This document shows, in pieces, positions 43,758 through 52,337 of a stretch of DNA of 64,000 nt. Below the pieces are notes generated by a model, which saw nothing but the letters and a program-made list of their open reading frames with translations, was not told where the DNA came from and made no database searches. The stretch comes from Ferruginibacter sp. (GTDB lineage Bacteria; Bacteroidota; Bacteroidia; Chitinophagales; Chitinophagaceae): contig JAGOAX010000003.1 in assembly GCA_017983695.1 (NCBI GenBank), forward strand, positions 310,001 to 374,000, read 5' to 3'. Position numbers and translations under genes: made by a program. Each line of letters starts with the position of its first letter. The first letter of the stretch is position 1.

Positions 43758-45344
43758 ATGAAAAGATATTTACTCTTAATAAATCTTATTACCTGCTCTG
43801 CAATTTATGCCCAAACTCCCGAAGATGCATTGCGGTATTCCTTTTATCCTCAAAACGGATCTGCCCGTAACCTGGCTATTGGAGGTGCCATGGGTTCTTT
43901 AGGCGGAGATATTACAGCCACTTTTGTAAACCCTGCCGGACTTGGTTTTTATAAAACCAATGAGTTTATTTTAACCCCAGGTTTTTTGCTTAACAATAAT
44001 AAAATAAATTTCAGGGAAACAGCTAATAAAAGTAAAAAGAACACAATGGGTTTTGGTACCAGCGGCTGGGTTTGGGGTTTTGGCTCACGGTATAAAAAAG
44101 ATGTAAGTAACGCCATAAGCTTTGCAGTTACACAAACTGCAAACTTTAATAACAGTATTGTATATAATGGGCTAAACAATTACAGCTCTTTTAGTGAGCA
44201 ATTTGCCGAGGAGTTTGCAAAAGCTAACTCGAGGTACGGGTATACAATTGATGATGTTTTAAACTCAAATTCCAGATATCCGTATGGATCTGCTCCTGCC
44301 CTGCTTTCTTATTTGATTGATACGTTTACTGTTACCGGCACTAATGGACAAAAAGAAATAAAAGTAAAAGCTGTGCCTGAATTTATATTAGATGCAGGCC
44401 AGGCTTTAAAGCAGGAAATGAGCCGTACCACTTCAGGCGGTATTACAGAATTAGCGCTGGGGTTTGCACATAATCACCAGGATAAATGGTTTTTTGGCGG
44501 AACATTAGGTATGCCAATTGTGAAGTATAAAAGCGTTACCAATTTTAAGGAATCAGATACTTCTAATAATAACCAGAATAGCTTTAAGCAATTTGAATAT
44601 ACAGATGACTTTACTACAAAAGGTTTTGGTTTAAATGCCAAGTTGGGAATCATCTATCGTCCCCAGGAATATATACGTTTAGGTCTTGCTATACATACGC
44701 CAACAGTTATGGGGTTAACTGATACAAGAACCACAACAATAAAAAACCAGATAGAAAAACCCTGGTGGCCAAGAGGCGACACCACCGTAAATGCCAGTTC
44801 CACTACATTTACTAATGGAGAGCCCGGCAAAGCAAACTATATACAAAGCACTCCATTTAAAGTAATGCTGAGTGCGTCGTATGTTTTTAGAGAAGTATCT
44901 AACACAAAAAAACAGCGGGCTTTTATAACTGCCGATGCAGAGTATGTAGCACACAATGGATCGAGGTTTAAAAGTGATAATGAAAACCCGACTGACGAAG
45001 AAAAGGTTTATTATAAAGAACTTGGGTCGGTGGTTAAAAGCGAATATAAAGGTGCATTCAATTTCAGGCTGGGTGGCGAATTAAAGTTTAATACTGTTAT
45101 GGGCAGGTTAGGTTTTGCCTATTATGGAAATCCTTATAAAAATGCACCTTATAAAGCCAACAGGATGCTGTTAAGTGGCGGACTGGGCTATAGAAACAAG
45201 GGAATGTTTATTGATGTTACCTATGTACATAACATTTCAAAAGATGTGGACCTGCCCTACAGGTTGGAAGACAGAGCCAATACTTATGCCAGCCTAAAAC
45301 AGCAACGTGGTAATATTGTGGCAACAGTTGGTTTTAAATTTTAA
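43758..45344 (+). CDS. Outer-membrane beta-barrel protein, FadL/OmpP1-like
   Basis: A 528-residue protein with a signal peptide (ending SAIYAQ) and an N-terminal plug-like segment ALRYSFYPQNGSARNLAIGGAMGSLGGDITATFVNPAGLGFY, typical of FadL/TodX-type and PorV-like barrels. Alternating amphipathic strands run to the end, which closes with VATVGFKF, an aromatic terminal residue suited to Bam insertion. FadL relatives carry hydrophobic substrates; PorV relatives in this phylum act in T9SS. I cannot separate these by eye. It is a probable single-gene unit after the lipoprotein gene. Confidence 0.82.
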   Translation: MKRYLLLINLITCSAIYAQTPEDALRYSFYPQNGSARNLAIGGAMGSLGGDITATFVNPAGLGFYKTNEFILTPGFLLNNNKINFRETANKSKKNTMGFGTSGWVWGFGSRYKKDVSNAISFAVTQTANFNNSIVYNGLNNYSSFSEQFAEEFAKANSRYGYTIDDVLNSNSRYPYGSAPALLSYLIDTFTVTGTNGQKEIKVKAVPEFILDAGQALKQEMSRTTSGGITELALGFAHNHQDKWFFGGTLGMPIVKYKSVTNFKESDTSNNNQNSFKQFEYTDDFTTKGFGLNAKLGIIYRPQEYIRLGLAIHTPTVMGLTDTRTTTIKNQIEKPWWPRGDTTVNASSTTFTNGEPGKANYIQSTPFKVMLSASYVFREVSNTKKQRAFITADAEYVAHNGSRFKSDNENPTDEEKVYYKELGSVVKSEYKGAFNFRLGGELKFNTVMGRLGFAYYGNPYKNAPYKANRMLLSGGLGYRNKGMFIDVTYVHNISKDVDLPYRLEDRANTYASLKQQRGNIVATVGFKF

Positions 45345-45411
45345 GAAAATTTAATTGAAAGTGTAACTTTTTTCACTCACATTACGTATTTTTATATTAA
45401 ACTAAGCAGCC

Positions 45412-45855
45412 ATGAAAAAAGTTACATTTTTCCTTTTAATATTTACGGTGGCCTATTTTTCTTTAAAAGCAGAGAATACTTTTCAGCAATACACCGGAAA
45501 ATACATCTTTTCACAGGGAAGCCTTTTCACCGAAATAAATGTGGTTATTGACAATGGCACTTTGCAGTTGAGCTCAACACTGGGCAGTACTGTTATTGAA
45601 AAAGGGGATACTGATAAATTTACCATTCCATCTTATAACGGCACTGCAGTTTTTGTTAGAAATGAAGCCAAAAAAATAACAGGAATAAAAATTGAGGCAA
45701 TGGGGGTTTTGTTAGAAGGCACTAAAGAAGAAAAAGAAATAAATACAAACGCACCCGTACCGAATTATAAAGCTACTTTCCCAATGAAATTTCTTCCAGT
45801 ACTGCAGATACAGGAAGATGAGGAGATACCCACTTCATCTCCACATCCTTTTTAA
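45412..45855 (+). CDS. Exported DUF3471-like protein, 3' end overlaps miaA
   Basis: A 147-residue protein with a signal peptide (ending SLKAE) and one small beta domain (YTGKYIFSQGSLFTEINVVIDNGTLQLSS to VFVRNEAKKITGIKIEAMG) that resembles the DUF3471/lipocalin-like domains seen after beta-lactamase or SusD-type proteins. The last 28 codons (MKFLPVLQIQEDEE and onward) run antisense through the 3' end of miaA, an 83-bp overlap, and look unrelated to the domain. The gene may have lost its natural stop. Function unknown. Confidence 0.68.
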   Translation: MKKVTFFLLIFTVAYFSLKAENTFQQYTGKYIFSQGSLFTEINVVIDNGTLQLSSTLGSTVIEKGDTDKFTIPSYNGTAVFVRNEAKKITGIKIEAMGVLLEGTKEEKEINTNAPVPNYKATFPMKFLPVLQIQEDEEIPTSSPHPF

Positions 45856-46717
45856 ACCAGGTCATCTGGCGCTTGGCATAATGGCGGGTATTTAATTTAA
45901 TTTGTTCTACAGCTTTCTCTAAAGGTATTACACCATCTGCGTAATCAAACAATTCTTTATAACCAACGGTTTGCAATGCATTAAGGTTTTTGTATTGATA
46001 CAGGGCTTCCACCTCTTTCGTTAAACCCTGCACTATCATCTCATCAACACGGGAGTTGATATTTTTATACAATTCCTCTTTTGGTAATTCCAACCCCAGT
46101 TTTATAATATTAAAATCACGTTGTTTTTTTTGTTGGGTTTGAAAATCAAGTATAGATTGGCCGCTGGATAACTTTACTTCTAAAGCCCTCATTAAACGCT
46201 GCGGATTTTTTATTTCGCCTTTGGTAAAATAAGCAGAATCATTTTTTTGTACTTCTGTTTGCAGCCACTCCAAACCCTGCAATTCATAATCTGCAATTAT
46301 TTTTTCCCGTATGGCAATATCAACTGCCGGTACCGCATCAATACCGTTGCTAAAGGCTTTTATGTATAAGCCGGTGCCTCCAACCATTACAGCGGTATTA
46401 TGTTGTGCAAATATTTCATTTACTTTTTGTAAGGCATATTGTTCAAACACAACCGCATTCACTTCATCGCTAACCGAGTGTGAATTAATAAAATAATGTT
46501 TTACCTGTTGTAATTGTTCCGGCGAAGGCTTTGCCACCCCAATATTTAATTCTTTAAAACACTGTCGGCTGTCAGCCGAGATGATTTGTGTGTTTAATTG
46601 TTGCGCCAGTTGAATAGCGAAACTTGTTTTACCAACCGCCGTTGGGCCGGCAATAACAATGCAGGTTTTATTGCCAAATGTCGGTTGAGAACTTTGTTGC
46701 AGATTATTAGTCATCAT
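45773..46717 (-). CDS. miaA: tRNA dimethylallyltransferase MiaA
   Basis: A 314-residue enzyme adding a dimethylallyl group to A37 of tRNAs that read UNN codons. P-loop IVIAGPTAVGKTSFAI, the DSRQCFKELNIGVAKPS substrate loop, HYFINSHSV, VMVGGTGLYIKA and RLMRALEV are all present, and the C-terminal YAKRQMTWFKK fits. Two adjacent ATGs begin the frame, and either could be used. It converges with the exported-protein gene, overlapping it by 83 bp, and lies 59 bp from the upstream pRiA4b-type gene. Confidence 0.96.
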   Translation of the reverse strand: MMTNNLQQSSQPTFGNKTCIVIAGPTAVGKTSFAIQLAQQLNTQIISADSRQCFKELNIGVAKPSPEQLQQVKHYFINSHSVSDEVNAVVFEQYALQKVNEIFAQHNTAVMVGGTGLYIKAFSNGIDAVPAVDIAIREKIIADYELQGLEWLQTEVQKNDSAYFTKGEIKNPQRLMRALEVKLSSGQSILDFQTQQKKQRDFNIIKLGLELPKEELYKNINSRVDEMIVQGLTKEVEALYQYKNLNALQTVGYKELFDYADGVIPLEKAVEQIKLNTRHYAKRQMTWFKKDVEMKWVSPHLPVSAVLEEISLGK

Positions 46718-46776
46718 AGTTAACGGAGTTTGTAAAGAACTCTTTGAACTATTACTATTTTAAATTTTACCTGAAA

Positions 46777-47352
46777 TTAAAATCCATCATTTCCTTCGTC
46801 AGTTGTTGCTTCCTCTTCTTCTCCACCAATACTCTCTCCGTCTTCTCCTTCTTCGCTAAAACCCTCTCTTAAAGCTTCGGGCTGCAGGTCATATTTTTCT
46901 TCCATTTCTGCAAGGCGGCTGTCAACCAAACCTTTTGTACCGTATTGCGATGGGGCAATGCCTTCCGTCCGCACACAACAGGGATATACAAGTTTTTTAT
47001 TTTCTTCCTTATCAACATTTATCAGCTCCACCATAAAATGCCAGAACTTATTAAAATCGTATTCGTAAATAAATTTTTGATTTGGATTGCTGATCTCTGA
47101 GCTGATAAGGGTATCAGCCATAATAAATGGTTCTGCTTTATACTCCTTATCATATTTTTCCAAAGAAATTTCCCTGCCCTTTAACCAATGGTCGTTACTG
47201 CGGTAAAAGGTTGCTTTATGCTTTGAATCGAATTCGTAACTTTTTAAGATGCAACTGTGGAGGTCGAGAAAATTTTGTGTATGACGCACTGCAATATCAC
47301 GATAAATACTGTCGTCATCTTCCCAATAAACCCTGAATTTTAATATAGCCAT
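46777..47352 (-). CDS. pRiA4b ORF-3-like protein
   Basis: A 191-residue cytosolic protein. The N-terminus ILKFRVYWEDDDSIYRDIAVRHTQNFLDLHSCIL and the SYEFDSKHKATFYRS strand are characteristic of the plasmid pRiA4b ORF-3 family, whose function is unknown but whose name comes from transposon-associated passengers. The last 35 residues are strongly acidic (EEGEDGESIGGEEEEATTDEG). It is next to miaA, a placement I recall in other Bacteroidota, which argues it is a stable chromosomal gene here, not a mobile one. Confidence 0.82.
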   Translation of the reverse strand: MAILKFRVYWEDDDSIYRDIAVRHTQNFLDLHSCILKSYEFDSKHKATFYRSNDHWLKGREISLEKYDKEYKAEPFIMADTLISSEISNPNQKFIYEYDFNKFWHFMVELINVDKEENKKLVYPCCVRTEGIAPSQYGTKGLVDSRLAEMEEKYDLQPEALREGFSEEGEDGESIGGEEEEATTDEGNDGF

Positions 47353-47470
47353 ACTATAAAGTTAATTAATATGCCGGTATTAAAAAAAAACTGGTGATTT
47401 TTATCAGCGTAATATATTTAGTATTTTAAAAAATCTACAATATATTTAGGTATCTGATAAGAGTAGTATT

Positions 47471-48055
47471 ATGATTAAAAAAATAGGTAGAAGCAGGGAC
47501 AATGACATTGTGATCAATGTTGCTGAAATCAGCAGCCACCATGCTACCCTTACCCTACTGGAAGAGGGTAGCTATTTACTGGAAGATTTAAGCAGCACCA
47601 ATGGCAGTTTTGTAAATGGAAAAAAAATCAAGAAAACAACTGTTACAGATAACGATATCATAAAATTTGCACACTACCAGTTTAACCTGCAAACCCTGCT
47701 GGATAATGACAACAAGATCATCCAGGCTCCACGGGATGAAACAGAACAAACCTTCTATAAACTGAAAGAGGTGTATGAGAACTATATTACCACAAAACTT
47801 GAGCTGATGAATACCTCAAAAAAAGGTAATATTATCAGGGGATTACTGAGTTTTATTCCGGTAGTAGGCAGTGGTTTAAGCCAGATGTCGATGACGGTTA
47901 CAGATAAGCAGGAAAAACTGATACTGCTCGAAGAAGAATTTAAAATGAAATATTGTTGTCCAAAATGTAATTTCTTTTTAGGCCCTGCCCCCTGGGCTAA
48001 TTTAGAAAAGAGAAACAAATGCCCCTCGTGTAAAGAAAGCTGGATAAAAGAATAA
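47471..48055 (+). CDS. FHA domain protein with C-terminal zinc ribbon
   Basis: A 194-residue protein. The FHA domain (about 1-80) has all signature residues: IGRSRDNDI, ISSHHATL and STNGSFVNG, so it should bind phosphothreonine. A helical linker (about 85-150) leads to a C-terminal CPKCNFFLGPAPW and CPSCKESW pair, a four-cysteine zinc ribbon. It opens a five-gene run with the Ser/Thr kinase and PP2C phosphatase and is a likely target or scaffold of the kinase. Two AATATATTTAG direct repeats lie 20-60 bp upstream of the start and may be part of the promoter. Confidence 0.9.
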   Translation: MIKKIGRSRDNDIVINVAEISSHHATLTLLEEGSYLLEDLSSTNGSFVNGKKIKKTTVTDNDIIKFAHYQFNLQTLLDNDNKIIQAPRDETEQTFYKLKEVYENYITTKLELMNTSKKGNIIRGLLSFIPVVGSGLSQMSMTVTDKQEKLILLEEEFKMKYCCPKCNFFLGPAPWANLEKRNKCPSCKESWIKE

Positions 48056-48123
48056 ATACCCATTGGCGGGTATAGGAATTTTGCCTGTATGGTTTAGTTT
48101 TAAATGATTAAATATATTTTATT

Positions 48124-49146
48124 ATGCCCGGTATTGACAGCAATAAAAAACAAACAGATGCAGTAGTAAAAAGTGCTGTAAAAAAAGACAGGGTAAAACA
48201 AACACTTGCAGTGGCCGGAGGTTTTATAGCAGGTTCTGCTGGCAGTGTAGTAGCCTTGCAAAATATAGAAAGCATTGCTGCAATTGATCTGCTCCATCTT
48301 TTTAAAGATAATACTGGTAATGATTTGCCTAAGGTTGAAATTACTGATGCCACACTGGAAGTAGTTGTAAACACACCTGTAACCGAATCTAAAATAGCAA
48401 GTACAGTAAGCAATTCAATGAATTTTTCGCAGGCTTATGAGCAAGCAAGAAAAGAAGTAGGCAGTGGTGGTGTATTTGCCTGGCATGGTCAGCTGTTCAA
48501 TACATTTTCCGCAGCTGAGTGGGATAGCATGAGTGATGTTGACAAGCAAAATTATCTTAACGATATCAATACAGATGCTATCGATTTGAGTTATGATGCC
48601 CCGGTTTATTCAGCAACAAGCCAAACGCATCGTACTGCAAAAACAGAGACAGATGACAACAGCATTCTGGAGTCTTTGCAACTGCAACAAAACACATCAT
48701 CACAGGAATTGAATGATGCACCAATTGTAACAGTAGTTGCCGAAGAGCAAACCGTAGAGCCAGAAACATTTGCATCGGCACCAGACATTGTAGAAATTGC
48801 AGCTTTACCCGATGACCCCAAAGCTGAAGTTAAAAACCATGCATCACTTGTAGATACGGATGGAGATAATAATGCCGACGGTATAAAGATTGATTTTGAG
48901 AATAACAAACTATCGGATGTTATTTTAGTAGATACCGACAATAACAGCAAGCCAGAAAAAATATATTACGATACTGACCAGGATGCAAAACCAGACATGG
49001 TGATATATGATGCTGATGAAGATGGAAATATTGACGGGGCAGATCCATTGGGTGCTGCACCAAAAGATGACTTTGATATTAATAACCCGGATAAAAACGA
49101 TTTTGATAATAATGCTGATGTGGATGCCTGGGAGGCTGAAAAATAA
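48124..49146 (+). CDS. Asp-rich repeat protein in the kinase cluster, unknown function
   Basis: A 340-residue protein. An Ala/Gly-rich hydrophobic segment at about 28-45 (TLAVAGGFIAGSAGSVVAL) may span the membrane. The middle holds FAWHGQLFNTFSAAEWDSMS, a distinct WHG-x(3)-NTF-x(3)-EW motif. The last 110 residues are D-x-D-x-D repeats such as DTDGDNNADG, DTDNNSKPE, DTDQDAKPD and DADEDGNIDG, resembling thrombospondin-3/dockerin calcium loops. It sits between the two FHA genes and is probably co-transcribed. I do not recognise the family. Calcium binding is an inference from the repeats. Confidence 0.75.
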   Translation: MPGIDSNKKQTDAVVKSAVKKDRVKQTLAVAGGFIAGSAGSVVALQNIESIAAIDLLHLFKDNTGNDLPKVEITDATLEVVVNTPVTESKIASTVSNSMNFSQAYEQARKEVGSGGVFAWHGQLFNTFSAAEWDSMSDVDKQNYLNDINTDAIDLSYDAPVYSATSQTHRTAKTETDDNSILESLQLQQNTSSQELNDAPIVTVVAEEQTVEPETFASAPDIVEIAALPDDPKAEVKNHASLVDTDGDNNADGIKIDFENNKLSDVILVDTDNNSKPEKIYYDTDQDAKPDMVIYDADEDGNIDGADPLGAAPKDDFDINNPDKNDFDNNADVDAWEAEK

Positions 49147-49157
49147 AATTAATACCG

Positions 49158-49712
49158 ATGATATTACAATGTGGCAAATGCAAAACAAAAGTAAATGTGG
49201 TTATAGAAAATGAAGCCATACAAAAACCTGTATTCACCTGCCCTTCGTGTAAAACAGTAAATAAAATTGTTTTACCCGAAGCAGAAAAAGAAATACCGGC
49301 AGATAATAACCCTGCCGGCTGGCTTTTATATACACCGGCTAATGGGGAAACAAAAACTAATATTTTAAAAGCAGGTACTAATACTATTGGCAGAAAAACA
49401 GAAAATAATACCGCATCAATTTTACTGGAAGTAGATGATAAAACTATCAGCCGCAGCCATATCACAATTGAAGTATCGGTTAATAAAGCGGGCTTTTTTG
49501 AATATTTGGTTTTTGACAATAACAGCGCCAACGGCACTTATATAAATAACGAACCATTAAAACCAGGCAACGAACTATATTTAAATAATGAAGACGTTAT
49601 TCAGATTGGGTTAACAAAAATAACTCTAAAAACACCTTATCCATCGGCTACAAAAGAAGAAGAAAGCAAAACAATTTTAAATAACGAAGAACAAAAAACC
49701 ATAATTATATAA
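49158..49712 (+). CDS. FHA domain protein with N-terminal zinc ribbon
   Basis: A 184-residue protein with an N-terminal four-cysteine ribbon (CGKCKTKV and CPSCKTVN, residues about 5-35) and an FHA domain at about 75-165 (TIGRKTENN, ISRSHITI, SANGTYINN). The domain order is the reverse of the first FHA protein in the cluster. The spacing is 11 bp after the Asp-rich gene and 2 bp before the kinase gene, so it is in the same operon. It probably docks phosphothreonine marks placed by the kinase. Confidence 0.9.
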   Translation: MILQCGKCKTKVNVVIENEAIQKPVFTCPSCKTVNKIVLPEAEKEIPADNNPAGWLLYTPANGETKTNILKAGTNTIGRKTENNTASILLEVDDKTISRSHITIEVSVNKAGFFEYLVFDNNSANGTYINNEPLKPGNELYLNNEDVIQIGLTKITLKTPYPSATKEEESKTILNNEEQKTIII

Positions 49713-49714
49713 CC

Positions 49715-51589
49715 ATGGAACTTGCTGCAAACACGTATTTAAAAAATGGCAATTACCGTATAGATAAAAAAATAGGCGAAGGCGGTTTTGGCATTACCTA
49801 TCTAAGTACATGGTTTACAAAAGTAAGCGGCAGCCTTGGTGCAATTGATGCACAGCTGCCTGTAGCTATAAAGGAATTTTTTTTCGAAGACTTCTGCAGC
49901 AGGGAAGGCAATACCAATTCAATTACCATTTTATCTACAACAGGCAAAGAAATTTTCAGCAGGTTTAAAGAAAAACTCCTGAAAGAGGCTGAAATTTTAT
50001 CTAAGCTCAGCCATCCTAATATTGTAAGGGTTATCGAGGTTTTTGAAGAGAACAATACAGCTTACATGGTGATGGATTATATTGAAGGAGATTCACTAAA
50101 AGATAAAATTAAAAACGAAAAATTACCAATTGATACATCTGTACAATACATTTTACAAATTGCAGATGCACTGGAAGAGGTACATGCAAAAAGTATACTG
50201 CACCTCGATTTAAAGCCCAGCAATATTCTTATTAATAAAAGGGACGGCAGGGCAATGCTGATAGATTTTGGAATAAGCAAACGCTATAATGATACCCATG
50301 AAGAAACCAGCCATACTCCGCTGGGCAGAAGCAAAGGTTATGCACCGCTTGAACAGTACCTCGATAAAGGCGCTGCATCATTTTCGCCTGCGCTGGATGT
50401 ATATGCTTTAGGCGCTACGCTGTATCACCTGGTAACAGGCGTAATACCTGTTGAAGCCAATGAAAGGGTTTTAAATGATATTAAAAGGCCTTCAGCTTTA
50501 AATAATAAAATAACCAAAGACCTGGAAGATATTTTATTTAAAGCGCTGGAATTAAAAAAAGAAAACCGCTATCAAACCATTGGCGCATTTGCACAGGCTT
50601 TAAGAACCACCCTCTCCGACAAAACCGAAATTATTAAGCCCACCGTTTCAATTGAAGCTGCTGTGGTTAATATTACTACAAAAAAAATAACTGAAAATGA
50701 AAGCACCAGTAGCCAGCCTGCTATTAAAATCCTTGTAGATAATAAAAATAAAATTACAGCATCAGCACCTGTTAAAAAGAGTGGTAATAAAAAACTGGTC
50801 TGGTTAATTGCGGGTGCTGCCCTGCTTGCAATAGCTGCCGTTGGTATTTTTTATTATTTAAATGAGAAAGACGAACCAGAAGTATTTACACCGGCACAAA
50901 TAGCACAAAGAGATTCCTTATATTTTTTACTGGAAGACACAACAATAAAACTTAGCTTTAGTACAAGGAGCGCCGCTGCTGCAATGTTAGCACAGCTTGG
51001 ATCAATACCAGACAGTTTAAAAAATAAGCCAAACCCACGTTATAATAGTTCAGCAGATATTTTGAATAGTTTTCTAATTAAAAAAAGAGAGCCCCAGGAT
51101 ATTAGAAAAACAAATCCCAACGGTACCGATATCTGGGATTCTCTTACAGTAAAAAAAAGGGAAGTCCCAATTATACCTATAACCCTTCACCCAAATAAAA
51201 GTGAAAAACTGGATCAATTATATTTAGCCGATGAGGACTCATATCTACATAAAAAATTACCCGGACTGCATAGCATTTCAATTTACTCTGGTGATGAAAG
51301 CGCTAAGGGTAATCTGTCCATAGCTAAAAATGCAGGCCTGGCTTATACGTTCACCGGCAGCATTAAAGATGGAGCTACAGCACTTACAATGACCGGTCAG
51401 TTAAAGGTGCTAACCGATGCAAGGTTATCGTACACCGGAACAATATGGGGCTATATTGATAACAGCAGGTTTAATATAATTGGTACATTTCATTTTAAGA
51501 AAAGCGTATTAATAGGTAGTAACTGGAGCATTGAAGAAAGCGATGATATAAGTAAAGGAAAAAAGATACATATTTCATTTACCCTGTAA
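49715..51589 (+). CDS. Transmembrane Ser/Thr protein kinase (Hanks type)
   Basis: A 624-residue kinase. The catalytic domain (about 10-295) has the P-loop GEGGFGITYLS, the lysine in VAIKEFF, the catalytic loop HLDLKPSN (the usual HRD Arg is Leu), DFG in LIDFGISK, and YAPLEQY in place of APE. One transmembrane helix (about 362-382, LVWLIAGAALLAIAAVGIFYYL) is followed by about 240 residues outside with no known sensor fold (no PASTA). The HRD change means it is a non-RD kinase, whose activation-loop control differs. The gene lies 9 bp before the phosphatase gene. Confidence 0.92.
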   Translation: MELAANTYLKNGNYRIDKKIGEGGFGITYLSTWFTKVSGSLGAIDAQLPVAIKEFFFEDFCSREGNTNSITILSTTGKEIFSRFKEKLLKEAEILSKLSHPNIVRVIEVFEENNTAYMVMDYIEGDSLKDKIKNEKLPIDTSVQYILQIADALEEVHAKSILHLDLKPSNILINKRDGRAMLIDFGISKRYNDTHEETSHTPLGRSKGYAPLEQYLDKGAASFSPALDVYALGATLYHLVTGVIPVEANERVLNDIKRPSALNNKITKDLEDILFKALELKKENRYQTIGAFAQALRTTLSDKTEIIKPTVSIEAAVVNITTKKITENESTSSQPAIKILVDNKNKITASAPVKKSGNKKLVWLIAGAALLAIAAVGIFYYLNEKDEPEVFTPAQIAQRDSLYFLLEDTTIKLSFSTRSAAAAMLAQLGSIPDSLKNKPNPRYNSSADILNSFLIKKREPQDIRKTNPNGTDIWDSLTVKKREVPIIPITLHPNKSEKLDQLYLADEDSYLHKKLPGLHSISIYSGDESAKGNLSIAKNAGLAYTFTGSIKDGATALTMTGQLKVLTDARLSYTGTIWGYIDNSRFNIIGTFHFKKSVLIGSNWSIEESDDISKGKKIHISFTL

Positions 51590-51598
51590 ACTTTTATA

Positions 51599-52333
51599 AT
51601 GCCTGTACAACAGCCGGTTTGTTTTTCTTATAAAGGTAAAAGGGATAATAATGAAGATTATATTTACCCCGATGACGGTGACGCTACTACTGCTGATACT
51701 TTATTTTTAGTTTGTGATGGAATGGGTGGCCATGCTAAAGGAGAAGTTGCCAGTAAAATTGCCTGCGATATTTTTTCAAAAGAAATTAATAACGATCCCG
51801 ATGGGGCACCACAAAAGATAATAGCGGCTGCTACTGAAAAAACTTTAGCAGCGTTATCAAACTATGTAAAACAAAATGCTGCCAGTAAAGGTATGGGCAC
51901 TACACTTACCGTATTGTGGTTGCAAAATAACAAAGCCATACTTGCACATATCGGCGACAGCCGCATTTATCATTTTAAAAATAACCAGGTACATTTTAAA
52001 ACTAAAGACCATTCTCTGGTACAAAAAATGGTTACAGATGGCCTTATTTCCGACGAGGAGGCCCGTGTGCATCCTAAAAAAAATGTAATAACCAAAGCAT
52101 TGCTGGCGGATGGCGAAAGCTACGATGCAGATATTTATATAACAGGCATTGTAGAAGCCGGGGATTATTTTTTTTTATGTTCGGATGGAGTAATTGAAAG
52201 TGTTGATGATAAAACCTTAAATGAAATATTTTCATCGCCGGTATCTAACCGGGAGAAAATGGATATGATAGAAAAAATATGTGCTGTTAATTCAAAAGAT
52301 AATTATTCTGCTTATCTTATTCAGATCGCATAA
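51599..52333 (+). CDS. PP2C-type protein phosphatase (PPM family)
   Basis: A 244-residue metal-dependent phosphatase. Motifs in order: KRDNNEDYIYPDD, FLVCDGMGGHAKGEVAS with the metal-binding Asp and Gly, GMGTTLTVLW, LAHIGDSRIYHF, DHSLVQKMV and YFFLCSDGVIES. All metal-binding aspartates are in place. It is expected to reverse the action of the adjacent kinase, as in bacterial Stk/Stp pairs. It is the last gene of the operon and its stop is 4 bp from the convergent caspase-like gene. Confidence 0.94.
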   Translation: MPVQQPVCFSYKGKRDNNEDYIYPDDGDATTADTLFLVCDGMGGHAKGEVASKIACDIFSKEINNDPDGAPQKIIAAATEKTLAALSNYVKQNAASKGMGTTLTVLWLQNNKAILAHIGDSRIYHFKNNQVHFKTKDHSLVQKMVTDGLISDEEARVHPKKNVITKALLADGESYDADIYITGIVEAGDYFFLCSDGVIESVDDKTLNEIFSSPVSNREKMDMIEKICAVNSKDNYSAYLIQIA

Positions 52334-52337
52334 GCTG

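Noticed and set aside
46777..47352. pRiA4b ORF-3-like gene as evidence of an integrated plasmid or transposon
   Set aside because: No inverted repeats, transposase or composition shift around it; it is next to miaA as a normal chromosomal gene.
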